NCBI GenBank assembly: GCA_001972305.1
Contig: BDDD01000058.1
Span: 575,709 to 639,708, forward strand
Reading direction: 5' to 3'
Origin: Cephalotus follicularis
Taxonomy: Eukaryota > Streptophyta > Magnoliopsida > Oxalidales > Cephalotaceae
Length of the DNA stretch: 64,000 nt
The position numbers and the translations under genes were made by a program. Below are positions 37,902 to 51,000 of the stretch, in pieces; within the stretch, counting starts at the first letter, position 1, and each line of letters begins with the position of its first letter. The notes under the pieces were generated by a model. The model worked only from the letters and a program-made list of their open reading frames with translations. It was not told the origin of the DNA and searched no databases.

Positions 37902-38372
37902 GCATCGAGATATAGTATGTACAGCATCACTGTGCATTCATGTCATGACATGTTTTATCCTTGACCCTGGATCGCTTTTATGGCTTTGCCGAGTGAGGAC
38001 AAAGGCTAACCCCCTACAACTTCAGTGCGTTTCAGGTTGATGCAGCCGTTGTTACCGTTGAGCTCCGTGGAGCGAATGGAGTTTTATGTTGTTTTTACTT
38101 TTGAGAAATGTTAATGGATCATTGTAATAAATGAATTGATGTATTGATGTATATTGTTCACGCTCCGTTTGCGGGCAGTTAACTTTGATGATGTTTATTG
38201 TTGTAGCATGTAGTATGGGATGCATGTTACGTTATAATTCGGCTTATATTTAAATGCTTCCGCAAGTTGTTAATGGATATGGAAAGTTTTAAATTTATGG
38301 TAAATTGCATTAGCCGGATTTATATGTTGATTGCCACCACTTTTATTGTTGTCATGGAAACGGGGTGTGACA

Positions 38373-41300
38373 TTTAACCATTCCTTGACTCAAACACTTT
38401 ATCCTTGGCACATATGAAGGTCATTTGGACTTCTAGATGCCAAGGTCCATATTTTTTGCACTTAGGAGGGAAATATGTACCTTCATTAAGTCAACCACTT
38501 AAACCGTGCCACATAAAAGGGATTTGGTCTGCTAGAGGCCGAAGCACTCATGTTTGGTATCTAGAAAGTCAATTTAAGCCTTCATTTCAAATTCTTCACC
38601 CTTGGCACATAAGAAGGTTATTTAGCCTTGTGGAAGCCTTACCCTCATTTTTGGGACTCAGAAAGGCAATTTCAGCATTTCTTAAGTCAAACTCTTTCCC
38701 CTTGGCACATAAGAAGGGCATTTCGCCTCCAAGAAGCAAAGAGACTCATGTTTGGCACTTAGGATGGCAATTTGACCAGTCCTTAACTAAACACTTCACC
38801 TTTGGCACATATGAAGCTCATTTGGCCTTCCAGATGCCAAGGTCCTTATGTTTTGCCCTTAGGAAGGTAATATGTGCCTTTGTGAAGTCAAACAAGTAAA
38901 CCGTGGCACATAAAAGGGATTTCGGCTGTGAAAGGCAAAAAGACTCATCTTTGGTTTCTAGAAAGTCAATTTAAACCTTCATTCTATCAAACACTTCACC
39001 CTTGGAACATAAGAAGGTCATTCATCCTTTTGGAGGCCATGGCCTCATTTTTTACACTTGAGATGGTAATTTAAGCATTTCTTAAGTCAAACTCTTGGCT
39101 CTTGGCAAATAACAAGGGTATTTGGCCTCCCATAAGCCAAGAGACTCATGGTTGGAAATTAGGATGGCAATTTGACCAGTCCTTAACTCAAACACTTCGC
39201 CCTTGGCACATATGAAGGTCATTTGGCCTTCCAGATTCCAAGGTCCTTATGTTTCGCACTTAGGAAGGCAATATGTGCCTTCATTAAGTCAAACACTTAA
39301 AAGGTGGCACATAAAAGGGATTTGGCCTTCCAGAGGCCAAAGGACGCATGGATGGTTTCTAGAAAGTCAATTTAAGCTTTCATTCAATCAAACAGTTCAC
39401 CCTTGGCACATAAAAAGGTCATTTAGCCTTCTGGAATCCATGGCCTCATTTTTGGCACTTAGGTAGGCAATTTAAGCATTTATTAAGTCGAACTCTTTGC
39501 CCTTGGCAAATACGAAGGGCATTTGGTCTCCTGGAAGCCGGGATCTCATATTTTGCACTTAGGATGGTCATTTGACCATTTTTGAGCTCATACACTTTAC
39601 ACTTGGTACATATGAAGGTCATTTGGCATTCCAGATGTCAACCACCATATGTTTTGCATTTAGGAAGGGAATATGTGAATTCGTTCATTCAAACACTTAA
39701 ACCGTGGCACATAAAAGGGATTTGGCCTTCTATAGGCCAAATAACTCATGTTTGGTGTTTAGAAAGTCAATTTAAGCATTTATTTAGTCAAACACTTCAC
39801 CCTTGGCAAATAAGAAGGTCATTTAGCCTTCTGGAAGCCATGGCCTCATTTTTGGCATTTAGGAAGGCAATTTAATCATTACTTAAGTCAAACTCTTTGC
39901 CCATGGCACATAAAAAAGGTTTTTGGCCTCCCGAAAGCCAAGAGACTCATGTTTGGCACTTAGGATAGCAATTTGACAATTCCTTAACTCAAACACTTTG
40001 CCCTTGGCACATATGAAGGTCATTTGGCCTTCCATATGCAAAAGTACATATGTTTTACACTTAGGAAGGCAATATGTACCGTCGTTAAATCAAACATCTT
40101 AACCATGGCATATAAAAGGGATTAGGCATGATATAGGCCCAAGGACTCACGTTTGGTGTCTATAAAGTCAATTTAAGCCTTCATTCAGTCAAACACTTCA
40201 CCCTTGGCACATAAGAAGGTCATTTAGCCTTCTAGAAACCATTACCTCATTTCGGCACTTAAGAAGGCTATTTAAGCATTTCTTAAGTGAAACTCTTTTT
40301 GCTTGGCACATAAGAGGGGCCTTTGGCCTCTCGGAAGCGAAGAGACTCATGTTTGCACTTATGATTGTAATTTGGCCATTCCTTAACTCAAACACTTTAC
40401 CCTTGGCACATATAAAGGTCATTTAGCTTTCGAGATGCCAAGGTCCATATGTTTTGCACTTAGGAAGGAAATATGTGTCATCGTTAAGTCAAACACTTAA
40501 ACCGTGGTACATAAAAGGGATTCGGCCTGCTATTGACCAAAGGACTCATGTTTGGTGTCTAGAAAGTCAATTTAATCCTTCATTTAGTCAAACACTTCAC
40601 CCTTGGCACATAAGAAGGTCATTTAGCCTTCTGGAAGTCATGGCCTCATTTTTGGCACTAAGGATGGTAATTTAATCATTCCTTAAGTGTAACTTTTTGC
40701 CCTTGGCACATAAGAAGGGCATTTGGCCTCTCGGAAGCCAAGAGATTCATGTTTGGCACATAGGATGGCAATTTGACCATTCCTTAATCCAAACATTTAA
40801 CCCTTGGCACATATGAAGGTCATTTGACCTTTCAGATGCCAAGGTACTGAAGTTCTGGACCTAGGAAGGCAATAGGTATCTTCGTTAAGTCAAACACTTA
40901 AACCGTGGCACATGGAAGTGATTTGGCTTGCTATCAACCAAAGGATTCATGTTTAATGTCAAGAAAGTCAATTTAAGGGTTCATTCTGTAACACATTTTA
41001 CCCTTGACACAAAAGAAGTCCATTTAGCCGTCTCGAAGCCATGACCTTATTTTTGGCACTTAGGAAGGTAATGTCAGCAGTTCTTAAGTCAAACTCTTTG
41101 CCATTGGCACATAAGAAGGGAATTTGGACCCCCGAAAGCCAAGATCCTCATTTTTGGCACTTAGGATGGAAATTTGACCATTCCTTAACTCAAACACTAC
41201 ACTCCTTGCACATATGAAGGTCATGTGATTTTCCATATGCTAAGGCATTTATGTTGTGTACTTAGGAAGGCAATATGCGCCTTTGTTAAGTCAAACACAT

Positions 41301-41546
41301 AAACCGTGGCACATAAAAGTGATTTGGCCTGCTAGAGGCCAGAGGGCTCTTGTTTGGTGTCTGGAAAGTCTATTTAAGTGTTCATTCAATGAAACACTTC
41401 ACCCTTGGCACATAGGAAGGTCATTTCGACTTCTGGAAGCCACAACCTAATTTTTGGCACTTATGAAGGCAATTTAAGCATTTCTTAAGTCAAACACTTT
41501 TCCCTTGGCACATAAGATGGGCATTTGGCCTTCTGGAAGCCAAGAG
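38373..41546. repeat. Satellite block 4
   Basis: A regular A-B-C-D array. From about 39,100 to its end it is paralogous to 61,740-64,000 at an offset of ~22.64 kb, with shared rare variants such as TTCCAGATTCCAAGG near 39,225 and 61,865, and GACCCAGG or GACCTAGG near 40,860 and 63,500. It ends at AAGAG (41542-41546), the left duplication of the next element. Confidence 0.95.
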
Positions 41547-44296
41547 TGTAATACCTTGTCAGTTCATATGTGTTTTACGGACCTTTTATGTGTGTTTTTT
41601 GGCTTTTTAAATTGGTTGATTTTAAAGCCGGTTGCCCTTTTTGTTTTGGGCTTATGTGATTTGGGCTGACTGATACCAGTCCGAATATTGGATATGCAAT
41701 GTTATGTTGGGTTTGGGCTTTATGTTATTTTGTTATAATCCAATTTTATTTTATTAAAACAATTTTTCTTATTTTAAAAATCCTTTTTATTTCATTTATT
41801 TTAATTATTTCTTCTTTTCCTTTTATTTCTTCTTTTCCCTTTTTCCTTTCTTTCATTTTCTTCTTTCTTTCCTATTCTTCTCCCCCCTTCACCCGAACTC
41901 TCTCCTCCCTCTTTACTTCCACACGGCAAAAATCCTTTCTTTCCATTCTTGTTCCCTGGAAATCCTCCTTTCTTCCCTTTTGAACAGATTTTGTCCCCAT
42001 TTTCCTTGTGTGTGTGCCATTGTCATTCTATATTTGCCTTCTTCTTTCTCTGCAAAAGCCACTGCCGAATTCTGCCTTGTGAGTTTGTGTTAATCTGCTG
42101 TGGATTCGTTTCATCATGTTCTTGAGGTAATCTCAATTTCTGTTGTCCTTCGGTTGGATTTCTAAATTGGTTTTAAAGGTTTATGCTTTTCTTTTTGTTT
42201 GTTCTCTTTGGTCCCCTGTGTACAGCTGATTAACGAGTAAAATTGTGGTGTTCTTGTTGTGTTTTCGTGTTCTTGGTACTCATTACAGGTTAGTAATCTT
42301 ACTGTAATGATTCGTTTCTCTAGTCTTTGGTTTTTGTTGTTGGTATTCTTGATATTTTTCTAAGTTTTGATATCCTGTATAATTATATGTTATATCATGG
42401 TATTAGTAGGTTGTCAGCATGTTTTGTGTACCATGACTTGTCACAAACTGGTTTTATAATATCTGTAAATGATTATGGATAGAGTCTGGACATATGAGTA
42501 TGCATATCTTCTTGTTTTCTCCTAAAGCTCAGCCATTGTTGAATGGTTTATGTGTCAATTTTGTGTTTCTATGTCATCTAAATGCCATATTATGTCATAT
42601 AATTATGTCCATGTGTCTCTGGTTTAGTGTAGAAATCAGTTGAACCACTTTCTGCATGAAATCATCAGGTTTCCTACTGTTCTGTCGTCCAGAACAGTCG
42701 GCTGTTCTCGTGGACAATCAGCTGGATTGGATGAACTATCGACTGCCATATGAACACAGTCGACTGTCTTAGGTTGAGTAGTCGACTGGATGTATGAACC
42801 AGTCGACTGTCTGCATTCTGGTTTGAGTAGTCGACTGACCCTTATGAATAGTCGACTGGCAAGCTTCCCCAGTCTGCTGGTGCTCTATAATAGTCGACTG
42901 TTTTGCCCAGAAATGTACTGTTTTCAACTGTTTTGATCCATTTGTTCTTCAAATCGATCCGGGTCATTTCCAAACACTGTTATGAGTCTATTTCACGTTT
43001 CTGGTGTGTTTTAGACTCTTATACGATGGTTTTGGGTATCTTTTAGATTGTTGTGCTTCAAGTGGAAATTTATTTGAATCACCTATCCGTAAGTACATTG
43101 TAAACGCATAAGGTACGGATTTTATGTTTCTTGGCTATCTGATATTTCGAACTGAAAACAGTTTTGCTAAGCTTCTTCATTTATGATATTGATAATGTTT
43201 TATGGTTTTGACATTAAAGTTGGTTTTACATTTTTAAATGATTCTGACTTTATACATATGATATGAAATGTTACGATATGCTATGAAATGTATGTTATGA
43301 TACCGTTGTGAGCGGTTTCTGAATATGTTACGTGAAAACATTTTTTTATGTGGTTTTAAATTGATTTTGATAAATCAATGTTTTTGAAATACTGAGTATT
43401 GTACCCACCTATGGGGCGTACCATAGGAACGTCGTGGGCCTGGCACGAGGACGTGACACTTCCGTAGTGGTGCGATTAGACTATGGCGTCTCTGAGTGTA
43501 TGAATAAATCCCATGAGGTGGATTTATGGATCCGTTATGTATGATAGAGGCGTATGAATCGATTCTAGTTTATGTGATCTGAGGTGTGATCAGATATGTG
43601 ATCCGAGGTGTGATCGGATAAGTGTTATGTGAGAATTGACTTGTGTAGTGTTGTACACTTCAATTCTAGTGGGCATGTGGAATTAGCGCCTCCCTTGCCA
43701 AATTATGTTATGTGATATATATGTGGCTCAGTATAATCTATCATTTGTAAATGATTTTATGAAATGTTTCATAAATGTTTCGAAGGATATGAAATTGGTA
43801 TTTGAATATGATTAAACTGTTTTAACTGTTTAAGATTTCCGTTACGAAGTTTATTGAAATATTACTGTATTTAAATTATCGCTTATTGTTTTTATTTCCC
43901 TTACCCGTACTGAGGTTTGCTCAGCGGCGTTTTTGTTTCCATGTGGCAGGTTATTGGGAGCAGCGGGAGAATGTGAGAAAGAGAGATGACCACCATATGT
44001 GTTTGGATCCCTAGGAGTGTGATCCCTATGTTATGTCTAGTGGTCATAAACACTGATAATTATGTTATTATGTTTTAAATTTGGAACTGGAATATGTTTT
44101 GAGCTTTCCCCAAATGTTTAATATGATTAATTGTTAAGTTTTTAATGTTTCAGTTATGATAAGACCGCCACGTTTCTGGCTAATAAAGTAATGTTATGAT
44201 TAGTTATGTTATGTTTATGCTGAGATAAGTCATGTTATGTTTTGATAAGTTCTGTATTGTGACCCGTAACGACTCCCGCTGTCCGGGGGTGTTATA
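41547..44296 (+). mobile_element. Solo LTR of a second LTR family
   Basis: The element starts TGTAATACC and ends GGGTGTTATA, flanked by a perfect AAGAG duplication (41542-41546 and 44297-44301). It is 2,750 bp. The ends mirror each other (TGTAATACC against GGTGTTATA), but the last two bases are TA rather than CA, either a mutation or a non-canonical end. It lacks the GCCGAGTGAGG landmark of the other three LTRs, so it is a different family. A long pyrimidine tract at about 41,740-41,990 gives a spurious 94-residue frame. A cluster of CAGTCGACTG palindromes is at 42694-42900. No internal coding sequence is seen. Confidence 0.82.
42694..42900. repeat. CAGTCGACTG palindrome cluster
   Basis: About ten copies or near copies lie in 207 bp, most as (A/G)TAGTCGACTG or CCAGTCGACTG. 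The motif is the same as in the Ty1/copia LTR at 55117-55626 and the LTR at 35529, although the host LTRs otherwise differ. The cluster lies ~1.15 kb into the LTR. Confidence 0.85.
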
Positions 44297-44830
44297 AAGA
44301 GAGTCATATTTGACACTTAGGATGGCAATTTGACCATTTATTAACTCAAACACTTCACCCTTCAAACATATGAAGCTCGTTTGGCCTTCTAGATGCCAAA
44401 GTCCTTATGTTCTGCACTTAGAAAGGCAATATGTGCCATCGTTAAGTCCAACACTAAAACCATAGCACATAAAAGGGATTTGGCCTGCTAGAGGCAAAAG
44501 GACTCATGTTTGGTGTCTAGAAAGTCAATTTAAGCCTTCATTCAGTCAAACACTTCACCCTTGGCACATAAGAAGGTCATTTACCCTTCTGGAAGCCATG
44601 GGCTAATTTTTGACACTTAGGAAAGTAATTTAATAATTTCTTAAGTCAAACTCTTTTCCCTTGGCACATAAGAAAGGCATTTGGTCTCCCATAATCCTAG
44701 AGACTCATGTTTGACACTTAAGATGGCAATTTGACCATTCCTTAACTCAAACACTTCACCCTTGTAACGTATGAAGGTCATTTGGCCTTCCAGATGCCAA
44801 GTTCTTATGTTTGGCACTTAGGAAGGTAAT
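44297..44830. repeat. Satellite block 5, short island between two LTRs
   Basis: About 1.3 HOR units (a B half, then C, D, A, B and most of C) remain between two solo LTRs. The first five bases (AAGAG) and the last five (GTAAT) are target-site duplications of the left and right elements. The satellite phase continues across both insertions, so both are simple insertions into one array. Confidence 0.95.
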
Positions 44831-45002
44831 TGTAACGCCCGAGATTTTGCAAAATGTAATATTTCAATTTGATTGAAATATTATTATTGAGTTAATCGGA
44901 ACGGTTGAGATTTCGACCTCAAAGATGCTTACAAGCCCTAAATATTGCTTGGGGAAAGAATTGTGTGTGTTAAAACTCGAAACGCTGAAGTTTTGAGGTA
45001 AA

Positions 45003-45156
45003 CGCATCGACGTCTTTGGAAAGACATCGATGCCTTTTGGAACCAAGACGCACGTGAATGCATGGGCATGCACGTTGATAAAGGGCGATAACATCGACAC
45101 TTTCTCACGAAAGAGGAAAAGACATCGACGTCTAAGGAAAGACGTCGACGCCTTTG
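45003..45156. repeat. GTCGAC-core palindrome cluster, promoter-proximal set
   Basis: GACGTCGACGCC, CATCGACGTCTTT and related copies occur ~170-325 bp inside the LTR, matching the position of the cluster at 12922-13079 in the minus-strand sister element. Confidence 0.8.
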
Positions 45157-45913
45157 TAAAGAACATCTATCACGATTAACACTGACAGGATAAGATGCAA
45201 TGGGCAATTGTGAGGCATTATCCAGACGCCTTGACATGAACAATGGGATGTGTTGATCATGCTCGTGTGTTGCCTGGCATGCTCCCAATGTGTCCTTGAC
45301 ATGGTGCATGCAAGAGGATATTCCAATTTCACCTGTGACATGCAAAAGAAAGGAGGAGAAGAAAACAAAAGAAAAATGGCAGAGTTCTGGGAAAGAGGGA
45401 GAGAAAAAGAGAGTGTCCGTTGAATGCGAGGAGAAAAAGGTTGGGGGAGACACTTGCATAAGAGCAACCCCTCCCCATCTCTCTCTCTTGTTTAAAACAC
45501 CAAAAGGAAGCAAGAGGAGAAACCAGTGAGCAAGAGCCACCATTGTCGAGCTTGTTGGAGCTGGAGACTTGGAGCTCGTGGGTAGCAGTTGCTAAGAGAT
45601 CTTGGAGCTGCTGTGGCCAGAACCTGGGAACTCAAAGAAGTGGACTTACAAGGTTTCTAACTTGAAACCAGAGGTAGGGGAAGTATATGTGCATATTTGA
45701 GTTCAAGTTAATGTGTTGCCATGAATGAAATGCATGAATTGCATGCTTGTTGGGAGTTGAACTAAATGCTTGGTTGATGATATGAATGCCTGTTGGTAAA
45801 GATCATGCATGCATGTTGATTTTTGGATGAATCCCATGCTTGATTGTATGTGCATAAGGGTTGAGTACCCCTGTTTGTGCATAGAACGAAAGAGACAGTG
45901 TTCTGGGATCTTA

Positions 45914-46465
45914 TGACGTCGATGCCTTTTTGTTAAACATCGACGTCTTTATATGATGAGGCAATAGACGTCGATGCCTTAGTTAAGCGTCGATGTCTAT
46001 TTCAAACATTTGCAGAACGCAATGTTGCCTCTTGGACTTTTGGATTTTTGGTGGGTTGATGATCTGGTTATACATATTAATAACCTGTTGTGCACGTTAC
46101 ACTATGGGTAATGTATCTTGAATCGCATGTGTGGATGGAGGATGATTCTCCCTTGGACTTGGAGATTGGACGACATGGTACCTGCTGGTATTACATAGAC
46201 ATCGACATCTATGGAAGGCATCGACGCATTTGGTTACTGTGCATTGGGTCTTGCACATAACGCGAGAACGTGTTAAGGTTCCTACCTTAAACGTCGATGC
46301 GTTGTGATGAACATCGACGCCTAAGGATTTTGGCTTGAAGGCATCGACGTCTATGGGAAGACGTCGACGTGATTTGTACTGTTGTAAGCACTGACCTTGA
46401 AGGTAGACCTCGATGCATTTGGGGCTATGGATATCGACGCGTTGGGGGAAAGACGTCGACGTCTT
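45914..46465. repeat. GTCGAC-core palindrome clusters, distal sets
   Basis: Two sets occur, about 45,914-45,990 and 46,198-46,465. Near-perfect copies include GACGTCGACGTC around 46,360 and 46,453. Decayed copies mostly carry CATCGACG or GTCGATGC, consistent with loss of CpG. The sets match the distal cluster at 11832-12175 of the sister element. Confidence 0.8.
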
Positions 46466-48099
46466 TCCTCCTGGTTTGTACAGTTGACCCAATTTGGAAT
46501 CGTTGGCTCCGGAGCGACTCTAGAGATGACTCTAGGCATGTTTGAGCATATGGTTTCATTTATTACTGTTGTGAATTGCATTGTTGTGATACCGCATGAT
46601 TTCTTAAATGTTTTAGATTTGAGAAATATGTATATGATATGGTGTGAAAATATATATTTACTAAAATGGACTGTACAAATGATTTCAAATGCTTGGAATT
46701 ATGTATACGAAAATATGTGATTTCAAAGGATTAAATACCGTGCAAAGACTAGTTATACATTTTGAACAAATGTAGTATTGTCAAGTATTTTATACATAAT
46801 AAATTACTTGGAAAACGAATTGTGACGGAATTATATGTTTTCCAAAAGGATTGCGAAACGGTTTTACATAATAAAAATTATGTTATATGGACATGAGTAT
46901 TTTCGAAGGATCGGAATACATTTTAATGTTTTGTTTTCAAGTATTTTATGATACACTAAAACTACTTGAAAAGGGACCCTTGTATTTTGGGCAATATATA
47001 TGTAATGTTTCAAGAATTCATACATATAAATTATTGAAAGGGACTGCGAAATTACTAAACCCTGATGGGTGAGTAGCTGAAATGGTAAACCATGTTTTAA
47101 ACGGACTGATGCTCATATGGGATGTTTGTTTGTAAGTATTTCTTATATGCTAATTACTTGTGATGGCTTGTTTGGGTTACTAAACCCTGTTAGGTAAGTA
47201 TCCAGGAATTTCGCTACTGAGCTCTGTTGGGAAGCAGTTGGAAGTTTCGTATACGGTAGCCACTAAGTTCTGTTGGGCAAGCGGCTAAGGATTCCCACGA
47301 AATGGTTACTGAGCTCTGTTGGGCAAGTAGCGAGGGACTCCCATCTGGTTACTAAGCACTGTTGAGAAAGTAACCGGTTGTTGAGCCTGGGTGTTAGCAA
47401 CTTTGATCTGGCTTGATGGGTCCTTAGTGACCTGATCGTTGTATTTGGCCCCTTTGGGGATAAATTCGTACTTGTACTATTGTTACCTCGGTGATACTTC
47501 TTTGTGGATATATATATATTATGATCATGTATATCCTGTGTTATTATGTACTGCATCATGAATGCTTTCATATCATGTCATTCATTACTTGATCCCAAGA
47601 TGTATTTTATGCTTAGCCGAGTGAGGACAAAGGCTAACCCCCTACTGTTTCTGATTGACGGAGAAAATCGGACAAGTGCGGTTAAAGCTATTTCGGGAGC
47701 TACTATCTGAAGGTTGTTTAAGCTGTTTTGTATTATGATAATCCTACTCATGTTGGAGAGGATGATGTTTTGTACTTGTTAAATTTGGATATTGTATTTG
47801 GGGTTTTGGAACAATACTTTGGTAATTGATTTATATATCTGAACTTCTCTCTGGGAGATGTTATGGTTTAAATGATGGTTATATCACGCTCCGTTTCTTG
47901 AGCAGTTAACAATGATGTTGTTTTGTGGTAACACGTAGTATGGGATGCGTGTTGCGATTGCTAGTTCGGCTTATATTCAAAGGCTTCCGCAACTGATGTA
48001 TATGTTTAAAGGTTTAAATTTTATCGTAAAAATTGATTAGCCAGATTATTTATGTTAATTGCTACAATTTATATGTCATTTGGAAAACGGGGTGTGACA

Positions 48100-51000
48100 G
48101 TAATACATGCCTTCGTTAAGTCCAACACTTAAACCGTGGTACATAAAAAGGAATTAGGCCTGCTAGAGGCCAAATGACTCATGTTTGGTGTCTAGAAAGT
48201 CAATTTAAGCCTTCATTCAGTCAAACAATTAACCCTTGGCATACAAGAAGGTGTTTGAACCTTTTGGAAGCCATGGCCTAATTTTTGACACTTAGGAAGG
48301 CAATTTAAGCATTTCTTAAGTCAAACTGTTTGCACTTGGCACATAAGAAGGGTATTTCACCTCCTATAAGCCAAGAGACTCGTGTTTGGCACTTAAGATT
48401 GCAATTTGACAACTCCTTAAGTCAGACACTTCACCCTTGGGAAATATGAAGGTCATTTGGCCTTCCAGATGCCAAGATCCATATGTTTTGCACTTACATA
48501 GATAATATGTCCCTTCGTTAAGTCAAAAACTTAAACCGTGACACATAAAAGGGATTTGTCCTGCTTGATGCCAAATGACTCATGTTTGATCTCTAGAAAG
48601 TAAAATTAAGCCTTGATTTAGTCAAACACTTAACCATTGGCACATAAGAATGTCATTAAGCCTTCTGGAAGCCATGGGCTCATTTTTGGCACTTAGGAAA
48701 GTAATTTAAGGATTTCTTAAGTCAAACTCTTTGCCCTTGGAACATAAGAAGGGCATTTGGCCTCCCGTAAGTCAAGAAACTCATTTTTGGCACTTAGGAT
48801 AGCAATTTCACCATTCCTTAACTCAAATACTTCACCCTTGGCGCATATGAAGGTCATTTGGCCTTCCAGATTTCAAGGTCCATATGTATTACACTTAGGA
48901 AGGCAATATATGCCTTCGTTAAGTCAAACACCTTAACTGTGACACATAAAAGGGGTTTGGCCTACTAGAGGCCAAAGGACTCATATTTGGTGTCTAAAAA
49001 GTCAATTTAAGCCTTCCTTCAGTCAAACACTTCACCCTTGGCATGTAAGAAGGTCATTTATCCTTCTGGAAGCCATGACCTAATTTTTGACACTTGGGAA
49101 TGTAATTTAAGCAATTCTTAAGGCAAACTCTTTTCCCTTAGCGCATAAGAAGGGTACTTGGCCACCCAGAGGCCAAGAGACTCATGTTTGGCACTTAGTA
49201 TAGTAATTTGACCATTCCTTAACTTAGGCACTTTACCCTTTGGACATATGAAGGACATTTAGCCTACAAAATTGCAAAAGTCCATATGTTTTGCCCTTAG
49301 GAAGCAAATATATGCCTTCGTTAAGTCAAACACTTAAACCGTTACACATAAAAGGAATTTTGCCTGCTAGAAGCCAAGGGACTCATGTTTGGTGTCTAGA
49401 AAGTCAATTTAAGCATTGATTCAGTCAAACACTTCTCCCTTGGAACATAAGAATGTCATTAAATCAAATACTTAAACCGTGGCACATAAAAGGGATTTGG
49501 CCGGCTATAGGCCAAAGGACTCATGTTTGGTGTTTAGAAAGTCAGTTTAACCATTAATTTAGTCAAACACTTCACCATTGGTACATAAGAAGGTCATTTT
49601 GCCTTCTAAATGCATGGCCTCATTTTTGGCACTTAGGATGACAATTTAATCATTTCTTAAGTTAAAATCTTTACCCTTGGCACATACAAAGGGCATTTGG
49701 CCTCCCAGATGCCAAGAGACTCATGTTTGGCACTTAGGATGGCAATTTGACCATTCCTTAACTCAAATGCTTCACCCTTAGCACATATGAATGCCATTTG
49801 GCCTTCCCGATGCCAAGGTACATGTGTTTTACACTTAGGAAGGTAATACGTGCCTTCGTTAAATCAAACACCTTAACCGTGGCTGATAAAAGGGGTTTGG
49901 CCTGCTAGAGGACAAAGGACTCATGTTTTGTGTCTAGAAAGTCAATTTAAGGCTTCATTCAGTCAAACACTTCACCCTTAGCCCATAAGAAGGTCATTTA
50001 GCCTTTTTGAAGACATTACCTCATTTTTGGCACTTAGGAAGGTAATTTTGGCATTTCTTAAGTCAAACTCTTTGCCCTCGGCACATAAGAAGGGCATTTG
50101 GCCTCCCGGAAGTCAAGAGATTCATGATTGGCAGTTAGGATTGTAATTTGGCCACTCCTTAACTCAAACACTTCACCCTTGGCACATATGAAGGTCATTT
50201 AGCCTTCCAGATACCAAGGTCCATATGTTTTGCAATTAGGAAGGCAATTTATGCCTTCGTTAAATCAAACACTTAAATCGTGGCACAAAAAAAGGATTTA
50301 GCATTCTAGAGGCCAAAGGACTCATGTTTGGTGTGTAGAAAGTCAATTAAAGCCTTCATTTAGTCTAACACTTCACCATTGGCATATAAGAAGGTCATTT
50401 AGCCTTCTGGAAGCCATGAAACTCATGTTTGGCACTTAGGATGGCAATTTGATCATTCCTTAATTCAAACATTTAACCCTGGGCACATATGAAGGTCATT
50501 TGACCTTCCACAATCCAAGGTCCTTATGTTCTACACTCAGGAAGGTAATATGTGCCTTCGTTAAGTCAAGCACTTAAACCGTGGCACATAAAAGTGATTT
50601 GGACTGCTATAGGACAAATTACTCTTTTTTTGAGTCAAGAAAGTTCATTTAAGCGTCCATTCAGTCAAACATTTTCCCTTGGCACATAAGAATGGAATTT
50701 GGCCTCCCATAAGCCAGAAGACTCATGTTTGGCACTTAGGAAAGCAATTTGACTAGTCCTTAGCTCAAACACTTCACCCTTGGCACATATATTCATTTGG
50801 CCTTCCAGATGCCAAGGTCCCTATGTTTTACACATAGAAGAGCAATATGTGCCTTCGTGACGTCAAACACTTAAACTGTGGCACATAAAAGGGATTTGGC
50901 CTGCTAAAGGCCAAATGAAACGTCTTTGGTTTCTAGAAAGTCAAATTATGCTTTCATTCAGTCAAACACTTCACCCTTGGCACATAACAAGGTCATTTAG

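Larger units (their letters stand above)
35529..38372 (+). mobile_element. Solo LTR of a Ty3/gypsy-type element
   Basis: The element starts TGTAACGCCTGG and ends GGGGTGTGACA, and is flanked by TTTAA at 35524-35528 and 38373-38377. Its length is 2,844 bp and no internal second LTR or coding domain is found. Near the 3' end it has the landmarks shared with the elements at 9482 and 44831 (the GCCGAGTGAGGACAAAGGCT block near 37,990, CACGCTCCGTTT near 38,160, GCTTCCGCAA near 38,260). Palindrome clusters lie at 35673-35785 and 36321-36655, with a TATA box after the first. About 37,370-37,800 holds imperfect ~60-bp tandem units containing GCCGCCGTGCTAGTATCGT-like sequence. Confidence 0.85.
44831..48099 (+). 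mobile_element. Solo LTR of a Ty3/gypsy-type element
   Basis: The element starts TGTAACGCCCGAG and ends GGGGTGTGACA, flanked by GTAAT at 44826-44830 and 48100-48104. It is 3,269 bp. It belongs to the same subfamily as the element at 9482-13248: both carry GACGTCGACGTC palindromes and a shared CTTGAAACCAGAGGTAGGGG segment (45,661-45,680 here). The landmark GCCGAGTGAGGACAAAGGCT lies near 47,615, CACGCTCCGTTT near 47,887. A possible TATA-like TTTAAAA lies at 45,491-45,497 after a CT-rich run, weakly supported. About 47,170-47,390 holds imperfect repeats of TACTGAGCTCTGTTGGGCAAG-like units. Open frames on both strands have no recognisable domain. Confidence 0.85.

Noticed and set aside
41699..41983. 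94-residue hydrophobic ORF rich in Phe and Ser
   Set aside because: It translates a T/C-rich pyrimidine tract in an LTR; composition alone explains it.
44864..45543. Overlapping ORFs on both strands of the 44831 LTR (up to 201 residues)
   Set aside because: They run across palindrome clusters and simple sequence inside a solo LTR, with no domain and no agreement with the sister element.
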